Made by a program: the position numbers and the translations under genes. A stretch of 50,409 nt of DNA. Origin: an uncultured Oscillibacter sp. (GTDB lineage Bacteria; Bacillota; Clostridia; Oscillospirales; Oscillospiraceae). The notes below the pieces were generated by a model. The model did no database searches, had not been told where the DNA came from, and was given only the letters and a program-made list of their open reading frames with translations. Positions 34,796-41,979 of the stretch are shown here, piece by piece. The stretch spans positions 1 to 50,409 of the forward strand of contig CANAWG010000017.1 of the NCBI GenBank assembly GCA_947365245.1. The letters are read 5' to 3'. The number at the start of each line of letters is the position of its first letter. The stretch's first letter is position 1.

Positions 34796-34830
34796 GGGGT
34801 ATTATACGGAGATCATACCCCGTTTGTCAA
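34796..34830 (-). promoter_or_regulatory. promoter of the riboswitch/exchanger unit with operator-like inverted repeat
   Basis: Minus strand TTGACA (34825-34830), 18 nt, TATAAT (34801-34806). GGGGTAT-N12-ATACCCC (34796-34821) spans spacer and -10, which suggests a repressor site in addition to the riboswitch. Confidence 0.75.
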
Positions 34831-34883
34831 CAAAAACTTTGTCAAACCCTGCCAGTCCCAAAAATATTGGCAGAATCCAAACG

Positions 34884-35960
34884 TCAGCCCTGGAACCTGG
34901 GATCGAAGCCGATGTCCTTCTCCCAGCGGTTTCCGCCCGCTCCGGCCTCTTTCGCGGGGGAGAAGCCGCAGTCCCGGAAGAACGCCTCCGCGGCGCTGCC
35001 CGCCGGCGGCCGTACCCACAGCCGCTCCGCCCCCAGGGGCCGCCAGTGGTACACCGCCTGGCCGATGAGCTGCACGCCGAAGCCCCGCCTGCGGCAGTCC
35101 CGCCGGACGCAGGCCAGGGCGATCTCCCCCGGCTCCAGGCCAAACTGCACCAGCCCCACCGGCTCCTCCCCCAGATACCCCACCAGAGCGGGACCGTCCT
35201 CCAGGGCGGGGCGCGCGCCCTCCCAGGCGTCGGAGAGGAGCTTCTCCAGAAGCGCCGTCTGCTCCGGCAGGCGGGGCGGCTCAAAATAGAGCCCCGGCTC
35301 CAGGCCGTTGGCCCGCCGGCGGACCTTCTCCCCCGCCAGGTACTCCGGCGTCAGCAGGTGGCTGTTGTCGTTCTGCCGCACCACCCGGAGCGTCTCCCCG
35401 TCCCACTCCAGCAGCGACACGGCGGTGTTGTCCCCGGTGGGCATCCGCTCTCCGGTGTCCGCCAGGGAGATCCCCTGCAAATTCGCCAGCAGCAGGCGGA
35501 TGACGTAGCCGTGGGAGAACACGGCCGCGGTCCTCCCGTCGTTTTCCGCCGCAATCCTCCGCATAGCGCCCAGCGCCCGCTCCAGCACCTGGGCCGGCGT
35601 CTCCGCCCCCTCCATGTGCCAGCGGTCCATACAGCGGCCGAACTGGGCCATCTGCTCCGGCCAGCGGCGGGTGATCTCCCCCCAGGTCTTCCGCTCCCAC
35701 ACGCCTACGTGGATCTCCCGCAGCTCCGGCACCAGATGGGGCGTCAGGCCCCGGGGGAGGTACAGGGCGCTGGCGGTGGCCCGGGTGCGGTAGAGGTCGC
35801 TGGTGTACACCGCGTCGATCGGAACGCCGTCAAAGCGGCGCTCCAGGGCCTTTACCTGCCGCCAGCCCCGGTCCGTGAGACTGCTGTCGTCCTGGCCCTG
35901 GGCGATGCGGTACAGGTTTCCCTCCGCCTCGGCGTGGCGGATCAGATAGATGGTGGTCAT
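34884..35960 (-). CDS. histidine-phosphatase / GNAT acetyltransferase fusion
   Basis: 358 aa. Residues about 1-200 are a phosphoglycerate-mutase-like histidine phosphatase: catalytic IYLIRHAEAEGN, SDLYRTRATAS, ELREIHVGVWE and the second His in VFSHGYVIRLLL. Residues about 235-350 form a GNAT domain: ALVGYLGEEPVGLVQF, the acetyl-CoA loop ACVRRDCRRRGFGVQLIGQAV and AEAFFRDCGFSPAK. Both active parts look intact. Substrates are unknown. The fusion suggests that one small molecule is dephosphorylated and acetylated, or that a phosphatase is linked to a modification activity. Monocistronic. Confidence 0.88.
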   Translation of the reverse strand: MTTIYLIRHAEAEGNLYRIAQGQDDSSLTDRGWRQVKALERRFDGVPIDAVYTSDLYRTRATASALYLPRGLTPHLVPELREIHVGVWERKTWGEITRRWPEQMAQFGRCMDRWHMEGAETPAQVLERALGAMRRIAAENDGRTAAVFSHGYVIRLLLANLQGISLADTGERMPTGDNTAVSLLEWDGETLRVVRQNDNSHLLTPEYLAGEKVRRRANGLEPGLYFEPPRLPEQTALLEKLLSDAWEGARPALEDGPALVGYLGEEPVGLVQFGLEPGEIALACVRRDCRRRGFGVQLIGQAVYHWRPLGAERLWVRPPAGSAAEAFFRDCGFSPAKEAGAGGNRWEKDIGFDPRFQG

Positions 35961-36038
35961 AGGCGCCTCCCGGTCGTTTCGTTGAATCCTGCCTTAAGTA
36001 TACTCCTCTGGTGACTTTTTGGCAAATGAGAAAACCGC

Positions 36039-36067
36039 GTTTTTTTCGCAACCGGCGGGCCATACTA
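36039..36067 (+). promoter_or_regulatory. forespore (sigma-F/G-type) promoter
   Basis: GGCCATACTA (36058-36067) fits the sigma-F -10 pattern GGnnAnAnTR completely and includes the sigma-G-like CATACTA; GTTTT (36039-36043) is a partial -35. It lies 29 nt before the start codon of the 59-aa gene. Confidence 0.5.
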
Positions 36068-36095
36068 CTCCCGTGCCGAAAAGGAGTGACGAAAT

Positions 36096-36275
36096 ATGAA
36101 ACTGTGTACCGGATTTTGGGTCGGTATGAGCGCAGGCCTGATGGCCGGCGCCGCAATGGGGATGATGTCGCCCTACGGCAGGGACCCCATGAAAACGCAG
36201 GTGGGGAAGAGTATCCACAAGCTGGGTGTCGCCGTGGACCACGCCGTGGACAGCATCGTCTCCGAAATGCGCTGA
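36096..36275 (+). CDS. 59-residue Gly/Met-rich small protein, probably forespore-expressed
   Basis: ATG 36096 with AAAAGGAGTGAC 6-13 nt upstream. An N-terminal hydrophobic, glycine-zipper-like segment (GFWVGMSAGLMAGAAMGMM) is followed by a short amphipathic helical tail (GKSIHKLGVAVDHAVDSIV). The size and layout resemble small YtxH-like or spore-membrane proteins, but no family assignment is certain. The promoter upstream has a sigma-F/G-type -10 element, so a sporulation role is the working idea. Not linked to the neighbouring operons. Confidence 0.75.
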   Translation: MKLCTGFWVGMSAGLMAGAAMGMMSPYGRDPMKTQVGKSIHKLGVAVDHAVDSIVSEMR

Positions 36276-36362
36276 GGCGCGAAGAACAAAGGCGGAGGGC
36301 TTCGGCCCTCCGCTTCCGCGTACATCCCCGGAGAGAAATTTTCGATTTCATCAAATTCCCTC

Positions 36363-36403
36363 TTGACATGCTGTTCATACTGTGTATACTGTACATGTAC
36401 AGT
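36363..36403 (+). promoter_or_regulatory. promoter and GntR operator of the ABC operon
   Basis: TTGACA (36363-36368), 16 nt, TATACT (36385-36390). The perfect 16-bp palindrome ACTGTACATGTACAGT (36388-36403) overlaps the -10 and the start point, as expected for autoregulation by the GntR/YtrA protein. Confidence 0.8.
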
Positions 36404-36421
36404 ACGAACGGGAGTGATTCC

Positions 36422-36796
36422 ATGGAGCTCATCATCCGCAACGTCACCAACCAGCCCATTTACGACCAGATCTACTCTCAGATCAAAGACCAGATCATCG
36501 CCGGACAGCTGAAGCCCGGGGAGGCGCTGCCCTCCATCCGGGCGCTGGCCAAGGATCTGAAGATCTCCGTCATCACCACCAAGCGGGCCTACGACGAGCT
36601 GGAGGCCCAGGGCCTCATCGACACCGTGCCCGGCAGGGGGTGCTTTGTGGCGGAGGGGAATCTGGACCTGATCCGGGAGCAGCAGCTGCGGGAGCTGGAG
36701 GGGCACCTCTCCGCCGCCGCGGCCCTGGCCAGGAGCTGCGGCCTTTCCCGGGCGGAGCTCACAGAGATGCTGAACGTCCTTTTAGAGGAGGAATGA
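36422..36796 (+). CDS. GntR-family (YtrA-type) transcriptional repressor
   Basis: 124 aa from ATG 36422 (GGGAG upstream). The winged HTH (about 10-75) is PIYDQIYSQIKDQIIAGQLKPGEALPSIRALAKDLKISVITTKRAYDELEAQGLIDTVPGRGCFVAE, and a short helical dimerisation tail of about 45 residues identifies the YtrA subfamily, not FadR or HutC. Such proteins repress the ABC-transporter operon they head and are often relieved by cell-wall-active compounds. A perfect palindrome at its promoter supports autoregulation. The stop overlaps the start of the next gene region. Confidence 0.93.
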   Translation: MELIIRNVTNQPIYDQIYSQIKDQIIAGQLKPGEALPSIRALAKDLKISVITTKRAYDELEAQGLIDTVPGRGCFVAEGNLDLIREQQLRELEGHLSAAAALARSCGLSRAELTEMLNVLLEEE

Positions 36797-36798
36797 AC

Positions 36799-37653
36799 AT
36801 GAACGCCATTGAATTGAGCCACATTGAAAAGTCCTTCGGAGGCTTCGCCATCCAGGACCTGAGCCTGACGGTGCCCAGCGGCACCATCTGCGGCCTGGTG
36901 GGGGAGAACGGCGCGGGCAAGTCCACCACCATCCGGCTGCTGATGGGGGCCCTGCGGCCCGACAGCGGCGCCGCCGCGGTGCTGGGCACCGACGTCACCT
37001 CCCCGGCGTTTACCGCCGTAAAGGAGGACATCGGCGTGGTGCTGGACGAGGCCTACTTCCCGGAGACATTGAACGCCCTCCAGGTGGGGAAGATCCTGGC
37101 CTCCACCTACCGCCAGTGGGACCAGTCCGCCTACGACGGCTATTTGGACCGCTTTGACCTGCCGGGAAGGAAGCCCTTCAAGGACTTCTCCCGGGGCATG
37201 AAGATGAAGCTGGCCATCGCCGCCGCCCTGAGCCACAGGCCGAAGCTCCTGGTGCTGGACGAGGCCACCAGCGGCCTGGATCCCATTGTCCGGGACCAGG
37301 TGCTGGAGCTCTTCAACGAGTTCACCCGGGAGGAGGACCACTCCATTTTGATCTCCTCCCACATCGTCAGCGACCTGGAGAAGCTGTGCGACTACATCGC
37401 CTTCCTCCACCGGGGGCGGCTGCTGTTCTGCGAGGAGAAGGACCGGCTGCTGGAGGACTTTGGGCTCTTCACCGGCACGGCGGAGCAGGCGGAGAGTCTG
37501 CTGCCGGAGGCGGTGGCGGGCCGGGAGGCCTCCGGCTACGGCGGGGTCCGGGCCCTGGTGCGGCGGAGCCTGGTGCCGGAGAGCCTGGCGCTGGACCGGC
37601 CCACCGTGGAGGATGTCATTTTGTTTATCGTGAAAGGGGAGGAGACGCGATGA
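36799..37653 (+). CDS. ABC transporter ATP-binding protein
   Basis: 284 aa from ATG 36799, spaced 6 nt from GAGGAGG; ATG 36793 would overlap that site. Walker A is GLVGENGAGKSTTIRLL, the Q-loop region is VKEDIGVVLDEAYFP, the signature is a slightly changed FSRGMKMKLAIAAAL, Walker B is LLVLDEATSGLDP, and the H-loop is ILISSHIVSDLEKLCD. The C-terminal 70 residues are variable, as in YtrB-like subunits. Works with the permease encoded next; substrate unknown, possibly defence against envelope-active compounds. Confidence 0.95.
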   Translation: MNAIELSHIEKSFGGFAIQDLSLTVPSGTICGLVGENGAGKSTTIRLLMGALRPDSGAAAVLGTDVTSPAFTAVKEDIGVVLDEAYFPETLNALQVGKILASTYRQWDQSAYDGYLDRFDLPGRKPFKDFSRGMKMKLAIAAALSHRPKLLVLDEATSGLDPIVRDQVLELFNEFTREEDHSILISSHIVSDLEKLCDYIAFLHRGRLLFCEEKDRLLEDFGLFTGTAEQAESLLPEAVAGREASGYGGVRALVRRSLVPESLALDRPTVEDVILFIVKGEETR

Positions 37654-38270
37654 AAGCCCTGATTCAAAAGGACGTGTACGTGCTGTGGAAGCAGATGAAA
37701 ATCTTCGTCATTGTGATGCTGGTAATCATGGCGGGCAACGGCTCGTTCGGCAGCGTGTTCGTGGTGATCTGGTGCGCCATGCTGCCCTACACGGCCCTGG
37801 CCTATGACGAGCGGTGCAAGTGGGACCAGCTGGCGGCCATGATGCCCTACTCTCCCCGGGACCTGGTGCTGAGCAAGTACGTGCTGGGGTGGCTGTGCGC
37901 CGGAGCGGCCGGCGCGCTTGTCCTGGCGGCCCAGGCGGTCATCCGGGCGTTCCGCCTCCCGCTGGAGACCGGCTCTCCCCTGGCCGTTCTCATCAGCTTC
38001 TGCGCCAGTGTGTGCGTCCTGGCCATCACCCTGCCGCTGATGTTCCGCTTCAGCGTGGAGCGGGGGCGCATGGTCATGTTTCTGGTCATCTTTCTGGTCT
38101 GCGGCGGGGCGGGCGCCCTGGGCGCCGTCCTGGCCCCCGACGGCGCGCCGGTTCCCGGCAATATGGCGGCCCTGCTGTCCATGGCGGCGGTGCTGGCCCC
38201 CATCGCGGCGGCGGTGCTGACCGCCGTCTCCATCCCGCTGTCCCTGCGCATCTGCGCCGCCCGGCGGTAA
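37650..38270 (+). CDS. ABC-2-type membrane permease
   Basis: 206 aa, ATG 37650 in ATGA overlap with the ATPase gene, GGGGAGGAG upstream. A short N-terminal head (MKALIQKDVYVLWKQ) is followed by about six hydrophobic helices, with the cytoplasmic turn YDERCKWDQLAAMMPYSPRDLVLSKYVL typical of ABC-2 permeases of the YtrC/D or DUF3533-like kind. It forms the membrane part of the exporter. It has half the usual length of full exporters and probably dimerises. Confidence 0.9.
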   Translation: MKALIQKDVYVLWKQMKIFVIVMLVIMAGNGSFGSVFVVIWCAMLPYTALAYDERCKWDQLAAMMPYSPRDLVLSKYVLGWLCAGAAGALVLAAQAVIRAFRLPLETGSPLAVLISFCASVCVLAITLPLMFRFSVERGRMVMFLVIFLVCGGAGALGAVLAPDGAPVPGNMAALLSMAAVLAPIAAAVLTAVSIPLSLRICAARR

Positions 38271-38281
38271 GGGGGCGCGCC

Positions 38282-38377
38282 ATGGCAGAGAGAAAAAAAG
38301 ACCTCACCCCATTGGATCTCGCGGCCCTGCTGACCCTGCTGGGCCAGGCCTTTCTGCGGGAGAAGGAGAAGCGATGA
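38282..38377 (+). CDS. 31-residue small protein in the ABC operon
   Basis: ATG 38282 with AAGGGGG upstream. Charged head MAERKKDLTPLDL, then a short amphipathic helix AALLTLLGQAFLREKEKR. It lies 11 nt after the permease gene and its stop overlaps the start of the zinc-ribbon gene (ATGA), so it is positioned as a translated link in the operon. I do not recognise the family; it could be a small regulatory subunit of the transporter. Confidence 0.55.
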   Translation: MAERKKDLTPLDLAALLTLLGQAFLREKEKR

Positions 38378-38595
38378 AAAACGGAAGCGGCTGTCCCAAA
38401 TGCGGCTCCCGGCGCATTGTCCGAATCCCGGACGATCCCCGCCGCCACGCCAGCGGGAACAACATCTACACCACCCGGGCCACCCTCCTGGGCAAGATCC
38501 CCGTCATCCGTTACGTCTGCTGCGGCTGCGGCTATGTGGAGAACTGGGTGGAGACCCGCCGGGACCTGGAAAAACTCCAAGAGACTTTCCTCTAA
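38374..38595 (+). CDS. small zinc-ribbon protein
   Basis: 73 aa, ATG 38374. Two Cys knuckles: CPKCGS near the N-terminus (residues about 7-10) and CCGCGY at about 49-54, spaced as in zinc-ribbon domains. Between them lies GNNIYTTRATLLGKIPVIRYVC, and a helical tail ENWVETRRDLEKLQETF follows. No enzymatic domain is present. It is translationally coupled to the 31-aa gene. The role is unknown; the family is common in Oscillospiraceae as a hypothetical protein. Confidence 0.75.
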   Translation: MKNGSGCPKCGSRRIVRIPDDPRRHASGNNIYTTRATLLGKIPVIRYVCCGCGYVENWVETRRDLEKLQETFL

Positions 38596-38731
38596 CCCCG
38601 CGTCCCCGGACCGGCCAAAAGCATCCCGAAAGAGGGGGGGCCGCGGGGGGAACCTCTCCGGGTTCCCCCTGCGGGATTTCAATCAACCCGCCCGCAGGCG
38701 GCCCATTTTGCCTCCGGCAAAATGGGAGAGC

Positions 38732-38775
38732 TCCAAAAAAGAGAGACACGCACAGCGTGTCTCTCTTTTTTGGAG
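38732..38775 (-). terminator. terminator of tRNA-Gly (bidirectional)
   Basis: CTCCAAAAAAGAGAGACACGC / GCGTGTCTCTCTTTTTTGGAG, a perfect stem. It overlaps the encoded CCA end of the tRNA and also ends the plus-strand operon. A further hairpin CCCATTTTGCC / GGCAAAATGGG lies at 38702-38726. Confidence 0.9.
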
Positions 38776-38844
38776 CGGCTGATGGGAGTCGAACCCACCT
38801 ATGCAGCTTGGGAAGCTGCCGTTCTACCGATGAACTACAGCCGC
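38771..38844 (-). tRNA. tRNA-Gly(CCC)
   Basis: 74 nt including encoded CCA. Acceptor stem GCGGCTG / CAGCCGC; D-arm AGTTCATCGGTAGAAC; anticodon arm GGCAGC-TTCCCAA-GCTGC with anticodon CCC (bases 38812-38810), reading GGG; T-arm GTGGGTTCGACTCCCAT. A terminator follows directly. Confidence 0.95.
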
Positions 38845-38965
38845 GTCAACGGAGCCTATTATAACAGCTCCCCGCGGAAAAAGCAAGCGGAAAATTGGCG
38901 GCGGCGGCAAAAGGGGAAAACCGCCCCGGCGGAGCCGCTCTTTGGCCTCCGCCGGGGCGCTGGGA

Positions 38966-40489
38966 TCAGTTCTTCTCCTCCACTTCCTCCAGCCGGTCCA
39001 GGTAGGGGCTGGCGGTGCAGCTCTCCTCCGGAGCCGCGGCCTTGAACTGGGAGACGCTCAGGGCGCTCTGCTTCACCGGCTGGATGGTGCCGGCGCCGGC
39101 CACGCACCCGCCGGGACAGGCCATGCCCTCCAGCAGGTAGCCGTCCCGCTTGCCGGCCTTGGCCATGGCCAGCATCTTGCGGCAGTTTTTCAATCCGTCG
39201 CCGTACTCGATCTGGATCTTGCGGTCCGGGTCGATGTGCTTGACGGCCTCCACCACGGCGGCGGCCACGCCGCCGCCCACGGCGAAGCCCCGGCCCATGC
39301 CGGTGCCCTCGTCCATGTCGTCGTCCGGGTTGGGCTGAAGGGCGGCGAAGTCAATGTCCTTGGCGTCAAACATTCCCTGGAGCTCCTCAAAGGTCAGCAC
39401 GAAGTCCACGTCGGAGCGGATGGTGCGCCGGTTGGCCTCCAGCTTCTTGGCGGAGCAGGGGCCGATGAAGGCGATCCTGGCGTCGGGGTGGTCCTTTTTC
39501 ACCATGCGGGCGGTAATGACCATGGGGGTCAGGGCCATGGAGATGTAGTCGGCGAACTCCGGATACAGCTTCTTGGCCATCACGCTCCAGGCGGGGCAGC
39601 AGCTGGTGCCCATCCAGGGCTGTTTGGCCGGAACCTCCTCCAGAAAGTCGTGGGCCTCCTCCACGGTGCACAGGTCCGCGCCGATGGCCACCTCCACCAC
39701 GTCGTAGAAGCCCAGCACCTTCATGGCGGCGCTGACCTTGGCGGGAGTGGCGTCGGGGCCGAACTGGCCCACGAAAGCGGGGGCCACGCAGGCGATGACC
39801 TTCTCGCCCCGGTGCAGGGCCTGGCCCAGCTGGTAGATCTGGCTCTTGTCGGCGATGGCGCCGAAGGGGCAGTTCACCAGGCACATGCCGCAGGAGACGC
39901 ACTTGTCGTAGTTGATCCTGGCCCGGCCCAGCTCGTCGGACTCGATGGCGTCCATGCCGCAGGCGGCGGCGCAGGGCCGGTCGATGCGGCTGATGGCCCG
40001 GTAGGGGCACTGGTTGTAGCACTTGCCGCACTTGATGCACTTGGACTGGTCGATGTGGCAGTGCTTGTCCTTGTCCAGGTAGATGGCGTCCTTGGGGCAG
40101 ACGTTCATGCAGGGGTGGGAGATGCAGCCCTGGCAGCTGTCGGTGATGCGGATCTGCTTGGGCGGGCAGGCGTTGCAGGCGTAGGGGATGATGTTGACCA
40201 GGGGGTTCTGGTAGTGCTCCTGGAACTTCTCCGCCCACTGGATGTCCTCGCTGATGGGGGTGGCGTCCCCGGCGTAGCGCATGTTCAGACCCAGGGCCAG
40301 GCGCACCCGCTCCTCCACGATGGCCCGCTCCAGGAACACGTCGTGGCGGTGGTAGGCCACGTCGCCCTGGATCATCTTAAAGGGAATCTGGTCGGCCTGG
40401 CGGGGATCGCTGTCCTCAAAGGCCAGCCGGGCGACCTCCTTGAATACGGTGCGGCGGATATCGTCTACCGCGCTGTGAACTCCTCGCAT
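38966..40489 (-). CDS. monomeric [FeFe] hydrogenase, group-B-like
   Basis: 507 aa; ATG 40489 with GGAGG 8 nt upstream. The N-terminal part has several iron-sulfur motifs: CNACPPKQIRITDSCQGC, C-x2-C-x2-C-x3-C sets CIKCGKCYNQCP and CVSCGMCLVNCP. The H-cluster motifs are L1 TSCCPAW, L2 GPCSAKKLEA and L3 EGMACPGGC. L1 keeps the proton-relay Cys. The layout matches group B monomeric hydrogenases of gut clostridia, which probably couple ferredoxin to H2. No HydEFG maturases or electron-partner genes lie nearby. Confidence 0.93.
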   Translation of the reverse strand: MRGVHSAVDDIRRTVFKEVARLAFEDSDPRQADQIPFKMIQGDVAYHRHDVFLERAIVEERVRLALGLNMRYAGDATPISEDIQWAEKFQEHYQNPLVNIIPYACNACPPKQIRITDSCQGCISHPCMNVCPKDAIYLDKDKHCHIDQSKCIKCGKCYNQCPYRAISRIDRPCAAACGMDAIESDELGRARINYDKCVSCGMCLVNCPFGAIADKSQIYQLGQALHRGEKVIACVAPAFVGQFGPDATPAKVSAAMKVLGFYDVVEVAIGADLCTVEEAHDFLEEVPAKQPWMGTSCCPAWSVMAKKLYPEFADYISMALTPMVITARMVKKDHPDARIAFIGPCSAKKLEANRRTIRSDVDFVLTFEELQGMFDAKDIDFAALQPNPDDDMDEGTGMGRGFAVGGGVAAAVVEAVKHIDPDRKIQIEYGDGLKNCRKMLAMAKAGKRDGYLLEGMACPGGCVAGAGTIQPVKQSALSVSQFKAAAPEESCTASPYLDRLEEVEEKN

Positions 40490-40559
40490 AGCTCATTCCT
40501 CCATATCAATCCGGGGGCGAAAGCCGTCCCGGAGACTAGACGCGTGAGTTGGTATACGC

Positions 40560-40588
40560 ATTATATAAAAAACAAGCCCGTTTGGCAA
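40560..40588 (-). promoter_or_regulatory. promoter of the hydrogenase gene
   Basis: Minus strand TTGCCA (40583-40588), 17 nt including a T6 run, TATAAT (40560-40565). About 70 nt leader. Confidence 0.75.
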
Positions 40589-40899
40589 GTCCATCTTCCA
40601 GGAAACGCCGGAAACGACAGGCGGCCGCTCCACTTTTTTCAAGACGGCGGCACAACAAACACGGCGGCGCGCCCGTCATACGGGTCCGCGCCGCCGTGTT
40701 TGGAGAGAAAAAAGAAATGAGAGGGAGTTTTCCTCCTTGGAGGATGGGTGTATCATAACCGGAAAATATGAAGAGAATCCTGCCTTTTTTTGAACTTTCT
40801 GTAAATCCGGGAGGGCCGGCTCAGCCGGCCCTCCCCTCCGCTTCCTCCGCGTTGACGGCGGCGGAAAATATGTTACAATAGCCGGAGAGGCCCGGCGGC
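40589..40899. other. gene-free stretch with large hairpins and an antisense-directed promoter
   Basis: AAACACGGCGGCGCG / CGCGCCGCCGTGTTT at about 40657-40702 is a perfect 15-bp stem with a second inner stem. GGGAGGGCCGGC / GCCGGCCCTCCC lies at about 40810-40836. TTGACG (40852-40857), 16 nt, TACAAT (40874-40879) on the plus strand points into the 3' end of the convergent membrane-protein gene. No ORF is supported. Confidence 0.45.
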
Positions 40900-41784
40900 T
40901 CAGCCCTCGCTCTCCACGATCTCCGAGACGGACCGGCCCTCCGTCAGCCACAGCAGCAAAAAGCCCAGCACCGCCGCCGCGCCGCCGGCGTACAGCAGCA
41001 GGGCGGAGAGGCTCTCCCCGTCGCCCAGCGCCGCGATGCACAGCGCCACGGCGCCGCCGGCGTACAGGGCGAAACGGCGGGTCCTGGCGGCGCGGCAGGC
41101 GAAAGAGGACAGGCGGTAGAGGGCCAGGGTCAAAAACGTCAGCGCCAGGATCTCCACGTAGTAGGCCTGAAGGGCCGGATTCACCGAGTCCACCCGGTAG
41201 GCCAGCACCAGCCGGGCCACCATGCACACCGGGGACATCAGCAGCAGCGCGGGGGGGACGGTCCTGGGCCGCACGCCGGGGCGGCGGCGGCAGCAGGCGG
41301 CGGCGGGGAAGAGGCTCACGGCGCCCGCCAGCGCCAGCGCCCCCGCCAGAATCCGGGCCCTGGGGGTAAACGTCAATCCGGAGGCCGCCCCCCAGGCGGA
41401 CCAGACCGCCGCGGGGCCATCGGGCCCCGCCACCACCTCCAGGGCGCTGAGTCCCGCCGCGCCGGCGGCGATGTCCAGCACGCCGGAGGCGGCCATGAGA
41501 AAGACGCCCAGAACGGGCAGCGTCACCAGGGCGGCGTTTTGGGTGCGAAAGTCGTCGGGAAAGACGGGGCCGTCCTCGTCCTCCGCCGGCAGCAGCCGGG
41601 CCAGCAGGCACAGCGCCGCGGCCAGCACCGCCAGCAGCACCGCCAGAGCCAGCCCCGGGGCGTTGCCGGGAACGGGCAGCCCGGTGGCGGGCTCAAAGCC
41701 GGTCTTGTTTTGCAGCAGCCGCAGAACCAACGCCGCGGCGCCCCCCGCCACGGAGACCAGGGGGAGCAGGAGTTGTTTTTTCAT
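40900..41784 (-). CDS. polytopic membrane protein of unknown function
   Basis: 294 aa from ATG 41784. Eight or so hydrophobic helices rich in Ala, Leu and Gly (LVSVAGGAAALVLRLL, LALAVLLAVLAAALCLLARL, LVTLPVLGVFLMAASGVLDI, ILAGALALAGAVSLFPAAA, LYRLSSFACRAA and a final LYAGGAAAVLGFLLLWLTEG). No conserved catalytic residues are visible. I do not recognise the family. It is a single gene between the hydrogenase and spoIID with its own AAAGGA-type site. Confidence 0.8.
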   Translation of the reverse strand: MKKQLLLPLVSVAGGAAALVLRLLQNKTGFEPATGLPVPGNAPGLALAVLLAVLAAALCLLARLLPAEDEDGPVFPDDFRTQNAALVTLPVLGVFLMAASGVLDIAAGAAGLSALEVVAGPDGPAAVWSAWGAASGLTFTPRARILAGALALAGAVSLFPAAACCRRRPGVRPRTVPPALLLMSPVCMVARLVLAYRVDSVNPALQAYYVEILALTFLTLALYRLSSFACRAARTRRFALYAGGAVALCIAALGDGESLSALLLYAGGAAAVLGFLLLWLTEGRSVSEIVESEG

Positions 41785-41905
41785 CGCACAGAATCCTTTC
41801 GGACAAAAAATCATTTATAAAGTATATCACGGCCGGAAGAATTTGTCCATGCCGGGAGGAAAATCATTTTTGAGATGAAACCGGCCCCGGGTTTTCCCTT
41901 GGAAC

Positions 41906-41935
41906 TCATAGGGACCCGGTCCCGGCGCATAGAGT
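41906..41935 (+). promoter_or_regulatory. possible sigma-E promoter of spoIID
   Basis: TCATAGG (41906-41912), 15 nt, CATAGAGT (41928-41935), resembling the sigma-E pattern KMATATT / CATACAHT. spoIID is mother-cell expressed under sigma-E in Bacillus and clostridia, which supports the call. Confidence 0.4.
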
Positions 41936-41979
41936 ATAGAGGACAGGCCCGGCGGGCCGCGAACAAAGGAGGAATCCCC

